DNA of 64,000 nt from Bifidobacterium sp. ESL0745 (GCF_029433335.1 NZ_JAQTHX010000001.1:868001-932000), one strand, 5' to 3'. Numbered from the stretch's first letter, positions 55,901 through 64,000 are shown. Program-made: numbers and translations. Notes: generated by a model not told the origin, from the letters alone.

Positions 55901-56917
55901 TTACAAGTACATTTCAGCCAAATACTTGTATGTGTTCTTGCGCGCTTCAAGGCTGTAGACCGGAACATGAACCATTAGCTCGTCAATCTGGTAGGCGGCG
56001 ATTTCATCGTCCAAAATCTCCTTGACCTGCTGCTTTGTGCCCTTAATCAGTATCCGGTTATCATAGGCGTGCTTCAAGCGTTCCTCATCGGATTCGGTAT
56101 AGACATACGATTCGGCCCTATCCGGAGACACCAACGTGGCTTGCGGATGGCCGAGCGTCAAATACGACAGTTCAAATGACTTCTCATGGCGGCGCAGCTC
56201 CTCCTCGGTTTCGGTGATGAGCACCCGGTAGTCCATACTCACGATTGGACGGTCAAAGAAGACGCTCGGTTTGAAGGATTCACGGTACTCGCGGAAGACG
56301 CTCGGCGAAATGCCAGGGTTGTAGCCGAACCATTTCACGAAGCTGTAACCTAGACCAAGCTGCGCGGCTTTCAACGCCGACTGCCCGCTTGACCCCAGCA
56401 TCCATGGCTCCGGCACGTCTTCACCGGTGTTAGGAGCCGCGAAAACATTACGATACAGCGGACTGGCCTCGGTGGCCTGCGTGTCCTTGAGCAGCGCAAG
56501 GATATCGTTGATTTTGCCGTACATCTGCGGGTCCCGGTCCAGCTGCGACTGACCTTCCGACAACGCCATGATTTCCGCAGGCCCGCCGCCCGGAGCCCTG
56601 CCCAACCCCAAATCGATGCGTCCAGGAGCGATGGCTTCGAGTGTCTTGAAGGTTTCGGCGATTTTCAACGGCGAATAATGCATGATCATGGTGCCACCGG
56701 TGCCAAGCCGGATATTCTTCGTGGCAGCTGCATAGTAGGCTACCAGCAGTTCCGGCGCGATGCTGGCACTGGCCGGGAAACCATGGTGCTCGGAGAACCA
56801 ATAGCGGCTGTAGCCAAGGCTTTCAACATATTGAACAAGCCCCTTGGTCTTTTGCACGTTCTCTTTCGGCGTTTCCCCGGTGTTGAGCATCAACAAATCA
56901 TGAACGGCTAATCTCAA
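55901..56917 (-). CDS. LLM class flavin-dependent oxidoreductase (luciferase-like)
   Basis: 338-aa TIM-barrel protein of the luciferase-like monooxygenase family. GYSRYWFSEHHGFPA (the xEHH active-site region), IRLGTGGTMIMHYSPLKIAETF, GRIDLGLGRAPGG and a flavin-phosphate-binding C-terminal region are present. Uses FMNH2/F420-type cofactors on unknown substrates; MsnO8-like subgroup. Starts with TTG at 56917, with GGGAGA 8 nt before. Divergent from the TetR-family gene at 57196, a possible target of it. Confidence 0.88.
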   Translation of the reverse strand: MRLAVHDLLMLNTGETPKENVQKTKGLVQYVESLGYSRYWFSEHHGFPASASIAPELLVAYYAAATKNIRLGTGGTMIMHYSPLKIAETFKTLEAIAPGRIDLGLGRAPGGGPAEIMALSEGQSQLDRDPQMYGKINDILALLKDTQATEASPLYRNVFAAPNTGEDVPEPWMLGSSGQSALKAAQLGLGYSFVKWFGYNPGISPSVFREYRESFKPSVFFDRPIVSMDYRVLITETEEELRRHEKSFELSYLTLGHPQATLVSPDRAESYVYTESDEERLKHAYDNRILIKGTKQQVKEILDDEIAAYQIDELMVHVPVYSLEARKNTYKYLAEMYL

Positions 56918-57154
56918 GGCTGGTCTCCCATCTGTTACTCGTATAGGAACATTTTCAATGTTGCGCTATAGTGGAATTTCTTTGCAACATCAATAACCAA
57001 ACCGGTCAGACAGCTGCATTTCCTTATTTTCAACGCTACAACAATCAAGACGCAGGAATCAATGATTTCCGCTTTAGCCCGAAAAGATGCCGTTCCTAAC
57101 TCAAGCGAGCTTATCGAACTTGGACACCAGGAGATAAGAAAACTTGAAATCCAT

Positions 57155-57188
57155 AGTTTTTGACTATTCGTTCAAAAACTGGTATAGT
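57155..57188 (+). promoter_or_regulatory. Promoter and operator of the TetR-family gene (leaderless)
   Basis: TTGACT (57160-57165), 17-nt spacer, TATAGT (57183-57188): close to sigma-70 consensus. The ATG at 57196 is 7 nt after the -10, so transcription would begin at or next to the start codon; there is no Shine-Dalgarno. A 9-bp inverted repeat AGTTTTTGA (57155-57163) / TCAAAAACT (57172-57180) covers the -35 and spacer, ideal for self-repression by the TetR protein. Confidence 0.72.
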
Positions 57189-57195
57189 GCCAGGT

Positions 57196-57756
57196 ATGGC
57201 AAGACCAAGAAGTTTTGATGAACACAAGGTGCTCGAACAATGTCGCGAGATTTTCTGTATGCACGGCTACGACGCCACTTCGATCGATGACCTCGTAGCC
57301 GCTGCCGGGCTGAAACGCGGGAGTCTCTACCAGGCGTTTGGCAGCAAACGCGGGGTGTTTCTGAAAGTATTGCAAGGAACATTGGACGCTACTACGACCG
57401 GGAGCAGGGTAGCAGACAAATCTGAAACTGACGGGCATGATGAAATTCCTGCCGAAACCACTTCCGTTCCAGACCGATCCGCATCTACCGAAAAAATTAT
57501 CCGAGCCGAACCGCAATCCCCCACAAACAACCTATTCTCGAAGGATGTTCTGAACCTTGTCACCATCGCCTGCTTGGAACTTGCACCACATGACGCGAAG
57601 GTCCGCGACACCATCGCACAGTGGCAATCTCTGATTCCGCCCGAACAAGCCGCACTGCTATCGCAAGCCCTCGGAGACAATCTGCTTAACCGTGCGGGCA
57701 TTGTCGCAGGGCAGACAACAGACTCAATCAATTCAATCCGCATATATCCGAATTAA
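57196..57756 (+). CDS. TetR family transcriptional regulator
   Basis: 186 aa. The HTH reads FCMHGYDATSIDDLVAAAGL then KRGSLYQAFGSKRGVFLKVL (about residues 20-60). The ligand domain is short, with a Ser/Glu/Thr-rich linker in the middle. Probably leaderless. Repressors of this family usually control the adjacent genes; the flavin oxidoreductase (divergent) and the 140-aa gene downstream (42 nt) are the likely targets. Confidence 0.85.
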   Translation: MARPRSFDEHKVLEQCREIFCMHGYDATSIDDLVAAAGLKRGSLYQAFGSKRGVFLKVLQGTLDATTTGSRVADKSETDGHDEIPAETTSVPDRSASTEKIIRAEPQSPTNNLFSKDVLNLVTIACLELAPHDAKVRDTIAQWQSLIPPEQAALLSQALGDNLLNRAGIVAGQTTDSINSIRIYPN

Positions 57757-57797
57757 TCAAACTTTTTAAAACCAAGATCACAAAAGGAAGTATCACT

Positions 57798-58220
57798 ATG
57801 TCCGAAACACAGAATAAGCAGGAAAACGACAACGACGCAAGCCGTAACGATTCTAGGAATACGGGTAGCAACACCGTAACGATCGAAGGAAGGACCCTGA
57901 AAGTCGTGCCGAATGGTCTTAACAAACTTTGGTCGTTCAAGGGCAATCTCGAGATTCCGCTGAGCCACGTGGCAGGCGCGACGCTCGACCCCGGATTCAA
58001 CATGTCCGGACGCCGTGCGTTCCGCAATCCCGGCCTAGCCACTCCCGGCAAAAAAGCCGGAACGTTCAAGTTTCCCGACGGAGACACTGAGTTTTGGAAC
58101 ATTGCCCAGCCCGAACAACCGCTGGTCGTTCAGCTGCACGATGAGAAATTCGACCGGTTGGTTCTGGGCATAGCCGACCCGAGACAGGTTGCAGATGCCA
58201 TCAATGCTGCGATTGAATAA
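57798..58220 (+). CDS. Bacterial PH-like domain protein
   Basis: 140 aa. After an Asn/Asp-rich N-terminus of about 28 residues, a beta-rich domain: LWSFKGNLEIPLSHVAGATLD, NPGLATPGKKAGTFKFPDGD, EFWNIAQPEQPLVVQLHD, and VADAINAAI helix. This is the pattern of small bacterial PH-domain proteins. Function unknown. AAAGGAAG lies 8 nt before the ATG; in operon with the TetR gene. Confidence 0.7.
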   Translation: MSETQNKQENDNDASRNDSRNTGSNTVTIEGRTLKVVPNGLNKLWSFKGNLEIPLSHVAGATLDPGFNMSGRRAFRNPGLATPGKKAGTFKFPDGDTEFWNIAQPEQPLVVQLHDEKFDRLVLGIADPRQVADAINAAIE

Positions 58221-58303
58221 AAGACCGGGCTACGATATTCAATCGGTTTCCTGATAAGCTTGTCTCTATTGAAAAGAGACAACCGGAAGAAAGCCGATTA
58301 TTT

Positions 58304-59242
58304 ATGACTGCCAATGTTGACAACCCACAGGCGCAGGATCCCGCGAAACGCGATTCACAGGAGATCGAAGACAATCGCGAGAATTGGGACGACCGCGCCG
58401 CAGTCCATTTCAACGGCAGCTACGGGGATATTGACGCGCGGATCAATGCCTCTCCCTTGTCAAATCCCATCGTCCGGCGCGATTATGAAGTCCTGAAACC
58501 GTACCTGCCAAATCACTCAGTCGAAGGCCAGCGGCTGCTGCATTTGCAATGCCATATCGGCACCGACACTGTCTGCTGGGCCCAGCTGGGCGCGAAAGAC
58601 GTCTGCGGGCTGGACTTCTCCCCCGCCTCGCTGCGTTACGCCCGTCAGATAGCCAAAAAGGCCGGAGAAGATATCACCTATGTTGAGGCCGACGCTCGTA
58701 AAGCGGCCGAAGCACTTCCCGGCAAACAATTCGACGTCATTGTCACCAGTGTCGGAACGGTGACGTGGCTTCCGACGTTGGATCAATGGGCGCAATCCAT
58801 CTCCAAGCTTCTCGCCCCGAACGGCGTCTTCATGATCCGCGACAACCATCCGCTGCAGTTTGCGCTCGGCGATGACGGCTTGAGCATTGGCAACAGCTAC
58901 TTCCCGGGCACCGAGGATTCGTACGATACCGAAAACACCTACACTCTGGCACCTCAGAACGAAGATTCCGACAACACCAATTCGGACAAGCCCGAAAACG
59001 AAGGCTCAGCAACACCGAAAATCACCCATACCCACAACCACAACTGGGCCCATGATTTCGATGAGATGACCACGGTGCTGATTGACGCTGGCCTACGCAT
59101 TGAGAAGATCAGCGAATACGACATCTCCGACTGGCAGGCGACGCCGCTCCTCGAATTCGATGAACAAGACCAATCGTGGCATATGCCGCAAGGTTATCCG
59201 AAAATTCCACTTACGTTCTCCATTGTGGCGCGAAAAGCCTGA
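58304..59242 (+). CDS. Class I SAM-dependent methyltransferase
   Basis: 312 aa. SAM-binding motif I reads LLHLQCHIGTDTVCWAQLGA (about 73-92), acidic motif II DVCGLDFSPASLRYARQ, then EADARKAAEALPGKQFDVIVTSVGTVTWLP. A low-complexity Asn/Asp/Glu/Ser insert (about 205-240) precedes THTHNHNWAHDFDEM. Target unknown, likely a small molecule. Weak SD (GGAAGAAAG). Its stop is immediately followed by a decayed GNAT fragment. Confidence 0.85.
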   Translation: MTANVDNPQAQDPAKRDSQEIEDNRENWDDRAAVHFNGSYGDIDARINASPLSNPIVRRDYEVLKPYLPNHSVEGQRLLHLQCHIGTDTVCWAQLGAKDVCGLDFSPASLRYARQIAKKAGEDITYVEADARKAAEALPGKQFDVIVTSVGTVTWLPTLDQWAQSISKLLAPNGVFMIRDNHPLQFALGDDGLSIGNSYFPGTEDSYDTENTYTLAPQNEDSDNTNSDKPENEGSATPKITHTHNHNWAHDFDEMTTVLIDAGLRIEKISEYDISDWQATPLLEFDEQDQSWHMPQGYPKIPLTFSIVARKA

Positions 59243-59243
59243 G

Positions 59244-59330
59244 CTGCATAATGATACCCACAAGTTCTACCAAGCCATCGACTACACGCTAGATAAGCTG
59301 CAGACACAATTCGGTAAAAGGCTGAAGTAA
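59244..59330 (+). pseudogene. Fragment of a GNAT acetyltransferase (C-terminal 28 codons)
   Basis: Frame LHNDTHKFYQAIDYTLDKLQ then TQFGKRLK and stop. This aligns with the last residues of the complete GNAT gene at 61111-61551 (DAHKFYQAIGYTLDKMQTRF...), about 80 percent identical, ending at the same residue. It begins 1 nt after the methyltransferase stop; the other 80 percent of the gene is missing. A relic of duplication and deletion. Confidence 0.75.
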
Positions 59331-59337
59331 GCAGCGG

Positions 59338-59748
59338 TCAGTTCAGTTTGGCGTATTCTTCTGGGTCGACCGGTTCAAGCCACTCGTTCGAGGCGCTTTC
59401 CTGCGGCACCATCACGGCTACGTGAGAGAACGGTTCGTTCGGGCTGGCGCCGTGCCAGTGCTTGGTTTCCGGAGGCACGACCACCACGTCGCCGGGGCGC
59501 AGTTCGCGCACCGGCTCGCCCTCGAACTGGCAGTATCCGCGCCCGCCGACGGCGATGAGGATCTGCGTGGCCTTGTGGTGAATATGCCAATGGTTCCTGC
59601 AACAGGCCTCGAAGGTCACGTTGGCGACCCTGGCCTGATCCGTGCCACCCAGCGGGGCATTGTAGCTCTGGCCGTCAAAATACTGGGCGTAGGCATCGTT
59701 GGGATGACCCATCGGGAACGGGCTTGGATTCGTAAATGTTGTTGCCAT
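59338..59748 (-). CDS. Cupin domain protein
   Basis: 136-aa single-domain beta-barrel. Cupin motif 1 is HWHIHHKATQILIAVGGRGY then CQFEGEP (metal-binding histidines), motif 2 LRPGDVVVVPPETKHWHGASP. Resembles small cupins near carboxymuconolactone-decarboxylase-like and aldo/keto reductase genes; likely metal-bound enzyme or binding protein, substrate unknown. AGAAAAAGAAAA lies before the ATG, a weak SD. Codirectional with the aldo/keto reductase 125 nt upstream. Confidence 0.87.
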   Translation of the reverse strand: MATTFTNPSPFPMGHPNDAYAQYFDGQSYNAPLGGTDQARVANVTFEACCRNHWHIHHKATQILIAVGGRGYCQFEGEPVRELRPGDVVVVPPETKHWHGASPNEPFSHVAVMVPQESASNEWLEPVDPEEYAKLN

Positions 59749-59873
59749 TTTCTTTTTCTCTTTCTATCGAAATTGTTCGTAAGTGATATGCGACTCGGTT
59801 TATTAGCCTTCCGATAAGCTAAGTCAGATATCAATCGAGGTATCTGCAATTGCTGATAAAGCCGCCGGCACAA

Positions 59874-60737
59874 TCAGCGGCCACTAAACACCGGGAAATC
59901 GCTGGCCTCGCCGTAATCTTTGACCTTCGGCATATTGCGCAGTGTCTGCATGTCTTCGGTGCTGATGCTGAAATCGACTTCGGCGTTGGCCCTGATGTGC
60001 GCTTCGGAAGAGGCCTTGGGAAGCGGCAACGTGCCAAGTTCCAAACAGTAGCGAATCATAAGTTGCGGCACCGAGACATCGTAACGTTCCGCCATCCTGG
60101 TAAGCGTCGGGTTGCCCGCCATCTCACCGTGGGCAATCGGCGAATAAGCCTCAACCAAGATGTCGTCTTTCTTCGCGGTGTCCAGCAGGTCGAAGCGCGT
60201 ATTACCCACGTGCGTGAGCAGCTGGTTGACCACCGGCTTGATCTCGCCGTGCTGCAGGATGTTGTCAAGGTCGACGTCCTCGAAATTCGAGACGCCGATG
60301 GCACGCACGTTACCGGCCTTCACAGCTTCCTCCATCGCCCGCCATGCCTCAAGATTACCTTCGAAGCAATGGTCGCCCTCATGGAAGTGGCTCCACGGTT
60401 CGGGTGCATGGATGAGCAACAGATCGATGTAGTCGACGTCGAGGGCCTTGAGCGAGGCCTCAATGGAATCCTTGGCGGACTGGTAATCCTTGTGTTCGGC
60501 CCTTACCTTCGTGCTGACGAACACATCCTCGCGCTTCAAGCCCGAGGCGCGAACACCTTCGCCCACGCCACGCTCGTTCTCGTATGCCTGAGCCGTATCA
60601 ACGTAACGGTATCCGCACGCGAGCGCCGTCTGCACTGCCGCCCCGGCCTTGTCATCATCAATCAGCCAGGTCCCGAATCCCAGCTTGGGAATTTTCACCC
60701 CGTTGTTCAATGTGTAATCTTCGTCGAGTATTGTCAT
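59874..60737 (-). CDS. Aldo/keto reductase (second copy)
   Basis: 287 aa. Catalytic tetrad in RYVDTAQAYENE, STKVRAEHK and LLLIHAPEPWSH; GVSNFEDVDLDNI and LPLPKASSEAHIRANAE for NADPH. Paralogue of the protein at 30902, sharing start and end motifs but perhaps 45-50 percent identical. AAAGGAAC lies before the ATG at 60737. Likely one unit with the cupin gene. Confidence 0.92.
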   Translation of the reverse strand: MTILDEDYTLNNGVKIPKLGFGTWLIDDDKAGAAVQTALACGYRYVDTAQAYENERGVGEGVRASGLKREDVFVSTKVRAEHKDYQSAKDSIEASLKALDVDYIDLLLIHAPEPWSHFHEGDHCFEGNLEAWRAMEEAVKAGNVRAIGVSNFEDVDLDNILQHGEIKPVVNQLLTHVGNTRFDLLDTAKKDDILVEAYSPIAHGEMAGNPTLTRMAERYDVSVPQLMIRYCLELGTLPLPKASSEAHIRANAEVDFSISTEDMQTLRNMPKVKDYGEASDFPVFSGR

Positions 60738-60831
60738 CTTTGTTCCTTTCGAATCGCATCTATCGTCGTATAACGACATCTATCGCCAACTATAAAAACT
60801 TCAAGTGCTTGAACACCAAATTACGCCAGCA

Positions 60832-60957
60832 AAGTATTGGTCAGGTTCCGTCTATCGAGGCAACGGCAACCGCTTCCTCCGCCTGAATTTCGTCTGCCCG
60901 CCCGCCATGCTCTAGGACGGACTGCACAGACTAAAGGAATCCGTGGAAAGTTACAAA
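60832..60957 (+). pseudogene. C-terminal remnant of a MalY/PatB-type aminotransferase with in-frame stop
   Basis: The frame reads KYWSGSVYRGNGNRFLRLNF then VCPPAML, a TAG stop (60913-60915), then DGLHRLKESVESYK. The pattern YxGxGxxFLRLNxxCPxxxLxDGLxRL is the C-terminus of PatB/MalY cystathionine beta-lyases; nothing of the PLP domain is left upstream. The gap 60738-61110 otherwise shows nothing. Confidence 0.55.
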
Positions 60958-61110
60958 ACTACCAACCATCAGAAAATAACGAAATCAGCAGATAAAAACT
61001 AAAGGGATATTGTTGCATCGACAGTATTTCGTGCTCACTAGGGAATTTGAAGACAAACCCACGAAACAATAAACACGGATCATTGATACGGACGTTCTAA
61101 GATTGCTGGT

Positions 61111-61551
61111 ATGTGTGAAATTTCCATACGTCAAGCCGTCAGAAACGATGCGGCCGCACTGCAGAAGCTCAATAAGAACTGCCTCGGATATGACTATCCC
61201 CTTGACCGCACGAGTGAGCGACTTGCCGAGCTGCTGGCTAATCCGGATTGTCGCATTTTCGTCGCCGAAAAGAACGGGAATGCTGTCGGCTACGTTCAAG
61301 CCAATACTTATAAGGCGACTTATGGCGACCCTGCGGTCAACGTCATGGGACTTGCAGTTTCGCAGGACGCGCGCGGCAACCACGCAGGACGTCGACTTAT
61401 GGAAGCCGTCGAGGCCTGGGCGCGCAACATCAATGCCAAAGAGGTGCGGCTCAACTCCGCCGAATTCCGCAAGGACGCCCACAAGTTCTATCAGGCCATC
61501 GGTTACACGCTAGACAAGATGCAGACCAGATTCGGAAAACGGCTCCGTTAG
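61111..61551 (+). CDS. GNAT family N-acetyltransferase
   Basis: 146 aa. Acetyl-CoA motif A is VNVMGLAVSQDARGNHAGRR (Q/R-x-x-G-x-G/A type with H in place of the first G), motif D NSAEFRKDAHKFYQAIGY. Substrate unknown. No SD; TAAGAT lies 9 nt before the ATG, so it may be leaderless like the TetR gene. A relic of a second copy lies at 59244. Confidence 0.85.
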   Translation: MCEISIRQAVRNDAAALQKLNKNCLGYDYPLDRTSERLAELLANPDCRIFVAEKNGNAVGYVQANTYKATYGDPAVNVMGLAVSQDARGNHAGRRLMEAVEAWARNINAKEVRLNSAEFRKDAHKFYQAIGYTLDKMQTRFGKRLR

Positions 61552-61718
61552 TGTGCATCGTATTTATCAAAACGTGACATTCAACAAAACTATTCGAATG
61601 TTCCTTCGACACGGCCGGCACCTAGTACTTTGCCATCCAACTCGGCTGCGAGTCTACGATAAGATGCCATCGGCCCACGATTGAATTTCCGACCCACAAC
61701 AAAAGAAGCATCGTTCAG

Positions 61719-62459
61719 CTATTTTTCTTTTCTTTCCTTGTCGATATAGAGCTGATACAGTTTGGCAGACTGTGTCTCATCGATTCGGATTCCACTAGTT
61801 TGAGACGGCACATATTCCCCATGACTCAATGCCTGTAGATCAGGACCAGCGACAAGAGGCTCATCCAGAGGTTTGACAATCGTGTCGAACATTCGCTTAA
61901 GCAATGACAGGTCATCATCGTGCATAGCAGCGATTGATGCTTGATCATTGAAACTCTTTGTCACCAAGCCCCAGTCAAAATGCCAACCGGCATCATGAGC
62001 CACCAGTTCCCAGAAAATTCGTTGTGCACGTCCGTTGCCTTCACGAAAAGGATGCAGGTTGTTGAGATTGTCATAATTGACACTCAACCGCTGAATGAAT
62101 GTCTTGCGGTCCATGCCCTTTAACATGGCATCTTTTTGTAAAACAGACTCAACATGGTGCGACCCGGTCGCCAGAAAAGCCACTGGCAGGAACGTTGAAC
62201 CTCCCTTGGAGATATCGACGGTACGAAATTCACCGGCCCATGGATAAACTTCGAAGAATAACGACCGATGGATAGAACATAGCTGGCTGATTGTTCCTTC
62301 AGCATGCAACTGCTTGCTACGCAAAATAGCACTGGAATAAGTAACAAGCATACTTTCAGCGTGCAGCAAATCCTTCTGAGTCTTTGCACCAACCAGATTT
62401 TTCAGGACATCAGTGCCAGCAATAAGATATGGATCAACAAATCTGCCGCATTCAGGCAT
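61719..62459 (-). CDS. fic: Fic domain toxin (AMPylase-type)
   Basis: 246 aa. The core motif HPFREGNGR is complete (136-144, catalytic H136, phosphate-binding GNGR), followed by AQR. The flap VYPWAGEFRTVDISKGGSTF is intact. Such enzymes transfer AMP (or similar) from nucleotides to target proteins; bacterial class I members hit DNA gyrase and topoisomerase IV. It overlaps the antitoxin gene by 8 nt. All active-site residues present, so probably functional. C-terminal tail Lys/Glu rich. Confidence 0.92.
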   Translation of the reverse strand: MPECGRFVDPYLIAGTDVLKNLVGAKTQKDLLHAESMLVTYSSAILRSKQLHAEGTISQLCSIHRSLFFEVYPWAGEFRTVDISKGGSTFLPVAFLATGSHHVESVLQKDAMLKGMDRKTFIQRLSVNYDNLNNLHPFREGNGRAQRIFWELVAHDAGWHFDWGLVTKSFNDQASIAAMHDDDLSLLKRMFDTIVKPLDEPLVAGPDLQALSHGEYVPSQTSGIRIDETQSAKLYQLYIDKERKEK

Positions 62460-62637
62460 GGGCTAGATCCCGCCGGACACGGTCTTTAACTCGTTGGCCC
62501 CATTCCTCAACATCTATTTTGCCGAAAATGTATTCTTTCGCGTCGGCCATAAATTGCTCATCAACGTGTTGCCCTTCCATCTCAGTGGAATGAACGGCTT
62601 GATACACGTCTTGCGCACGCTTCTCGACAACAGTCAT
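62452..62637 (-). CDS. VbhA-like antitoxin of the Fic pair
   Basis: 61 aa. The helix VHSTEMEGQ fits the Fic inhibitory motif (S/T)xxxE(G/N): S17, E21, G22. The remainder (EYIFGKIDVEEW) resembles the VbhA/antitoxin fold. In class I Fic modules the antitoxin glutamate blocks ATP gamma-phosphate binding. AAGGAAG lies about 11 nt before the ATG. Upstream of and overlapping the toxin gene, the usual order. Confidence 0.88.
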   Translation of the reverse strand: MTVVEKRAQDVYQAVHSTEMEGQHVDEQFMADAKEYIFGKIDVEEWGQRVKDRVRRDLAHA

Positions 62638-63120
62638 AGCGCCAGCATCTTCCTTTCAGAACAACACATCTCGAATAAATCCAGATTATCTCATCAAAGG
62701 TATATCAACTTGGGAAACTTGTATCGTTTAGATTGTTCCTGTCTTCAATTTTTAGAATCGAAATCCCCTTATACGCCGGCCGATAAAACAATGCCGGAGG
62801 AATACCCCCGGCGACTTGGAGCCTCTCCCTTTCAGAGTGAAGCAATATTCATTTTGACAGAAAACACCGTAATACGCAAATTATCTAAAATGACATATAC
62901 CAGTAACTTTATGGCTCATTATCAATAACTATGTTGTCGTTTCAAAGGAGAAGATCTTCCAACAGTACCCACGAAACTTAAAATTGAATCTGGTTTACAA
63001 AGCCGGATAGGGATAAGCCAGCAAACGACGCTAAAAGCGACTACACAACAGTCCCAGAATTTCTCAATTTCGGAAAGCTTGCTGATATTATTCAGAAGTA
63101 GCATTTTTGTTGAGAGGAGC
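62638..63120. other. Gene-free stretch between the Fic pair and the CPBP protease
   Basis: 483 nt, AT-rich, no convincing gene. It contains a short GC hairpin GCCGGAGG-AATA-CCCCCGGC-like (about 62791-62811) and should hold the promoters for both divergent units. No clear promoter could be picked. Confidence 0.5.
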
Positions 63121-63123
63121 ATG

Positions 63124-64000
63124 ATGCTGACGCCAGACCACGAGGACGTGAAAACCGGAAAGAAGCAGGCCGCTGCCCGGACGCTGGTGCATTTTCTCGC
63201 CTTCATCCTGATATTCCTTGTGCTCTATGTGCCCGCCTTCATGCTGGTCAAACATGTTCTGCACATCCAGCGCCACGCCAGCGGCGAGAACCGTTGGATG
63301 CAGTCCATGTCGGTATCGGCCCCGCTGGAAGTCGCGGCGGTCGTCATCGCCTACCTCGTAGTGGTGATGTTGCTCGAAAAGCGCAGAAACCCTTACGAAC
63401 TGTGGCTCTCCCGGCTCCCAGGCCTGCTGGTCGGAATGCTCGCGGGCTTCGGTGTCATTGCCCTGTGCGTCGGTATCCTCTTCCTTACCGGCAGCTATCA
63501 CGTCATCGACTTCAACCCGGACTACTCGCCGTGGATGGATATCTTCGTCATGGGCGTCTGCGGCGGCATCGGCGAGGAAATCGCGTGCCGCGGCATCATC
63601 TTCAGGCTGCTCGAGGAATGGATCGGAACCTGGGGCGGCGTTCTGGTTTCCGCTCTGCTGTTTGGACTCATGCACCTGAACAACCCCGGAGCGACGCTGT
63701 GGGGAGCACTCGCCCTCGCGATAGAGTCCGGCGTACTGTTCGCGGCCATTTACGCATGGACCAGATCATTGTGGTGGGTCATCGGCTTCCATGCCATGTG
63801 GAACGTCGCCGAGGGACCGATATTCGGTTCCGTCGTCTCCGGCACCGGCAAGCAATCGTCATGGCTCATCGCGAGTTGGCAAGGCCCCGCGATCCTGACC
63901 GGCGGCGCTTTCGGCTTCGAAGCCAGCATCGTTCCAGTCGTGGTGTGCGGTGCGATTGCGATGTTTCTCTTGGTGTTTCTACAGAAGGAAGGAAAAATGG
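63124..64000 (+). CDS. CPBP family intramembrane glutamic endopeptidase (cut by window end)
   Basis: The frame is open from ATGs at 63121 and 63124 to the edge, about 290 codons without a stop. Several transmembrane helices (FLAFILIFLVLYVPAFMLV and others). CPBP motifs: GGIGEEIACRGIIFR (EExxxR), LFGLMHLNN (FxxxH) and GFHAMWN (HxxxN). These proteases process prenylated or peptide substrates in the membrane; some bacterial ones mature peptide pheromones or protect against bacteriocins. AGGAG lies 4 nt from the second ATG, which is preferred. GC-rich, unlike the preceding AT-rich gap. Confidence 0.88.
   Translation, partial: MLTPDHEDVKTGKKQAAARTLVHFLAFILIFLVLYVPAFMLVKHVLHIQRHASGENRWMQSMSVSAPLEVAAVVIAYLVVVMLLEKRRNPYELWLSRLPGLLVGMLAGFGVIALCVGILFLTGSYHVIDFNPDYSPWMDIFVMGVCGGIGEEIACRGIIFRLLEEWIGTWGGVLVSALLFGLMHLNNPGATLWGALALAIESGVLFAAIYAWTRSLWWVIGFHAMWNVAEGPIFGSVVSGTGKQSSWLIASWQGPAILTGGAFGFEASIVPVVVCGAIAMFLLVFLQKEGKM

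Noticed and set aside
62494..62928. 144-codon plus-strand frame opposite the Fic antitoxin
   Set aside because: Overlaps the antitoxin on the other strand, no SD and no motif; the minus-strand pair is strongly supported.

Overview
The window is chromosomal DNA from a Bifidobacterium. The reasons are a bifid-type phosphoketolase (xfp, 826 aa) divergent from guaA and followed by pta and ackA, a fused shikimate kinase/3-dehydroquinate synthase, the actinobacterial block mltG-ruvX-alaS-DUF6167-like-DUF948, and protein sequences of bifidobacterial type throughout. A monofunctional haem catalase at 54.2-55.7 kb is unusual for the genus. From general knowledge it points towards catalase-positive, insect-associated lineages, but species cannot be fixed from this window.

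Layout. 1-5.5 kb: suf Fe-S assembly genes on the minus strand (sufB-sufD-sufC, a 540-nt gap with two long hairpin elements, then sufS-sufU). 5.8-17.2 kb: a minus-strand core block of pyrG, aroQ, aroKB, aroC, mltG, ruvX, alaS and two small membrane proteins, interrupted by one plus-strand minimal prepilin peptidase. 17.2-22 kb: a histidine phosphatase, a three-gene TrpXYZ-type ABC transporter preceded by an 18-codon ORF with three Trp codons (probable attenuator), and a small holin-like membrane protein. 22.1-26 kb: rpsD and a PcrA/UvrD helicase with a remarkable Ser/Gly/Tyr-rich linker. 26.3-31.8 kb: xpt and an NCS2 purine permease, an M20 peptidase and an aldo/keto reductase. 32-37.2 kb: an AT-rich accessory stretch with three unrecognised genes, an MFS transporter and a DUF262/DUF1524 (GmrSD/SspE-like) protein. 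37.4-47.2 kb: guaA, xfp, pta, ackA, aroA, the central fermentation genes. 47.4-52.6 kb: two related membrane-anchored surface proteins, a TipA-like MerR regulator and an EcsC-family protein. 53-55.7 kb: yaaA divergent from katA, an oxidative-stress pair. 55.9-64 kb: flavin oxidoreductase, TetR regulator, PH-like protein, methyltransferase, cupin, aldo/keto reductase, GNAT, a Fic toxin/antitoxin pair, a CPBP membrane protease (cut by the window end) and two decayed gene fragments.

Most striking non-coding signal: three intergenic loci (1.5-1.95, 11.65-11.90 and 43.82-44.15 kb) each carry two long hairpin elements in opposite orientation. Outer TTGGTC/GACCAA flanks are present at five of the six outer ends, and the core is conserved and GGCC-rich. 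The 19-30 nt arms differ in sequence from copy to copy while staying self-complementary. I know of no named family that matches. All statements rest on reading the sequence and on general family knowledge; no database search was run.
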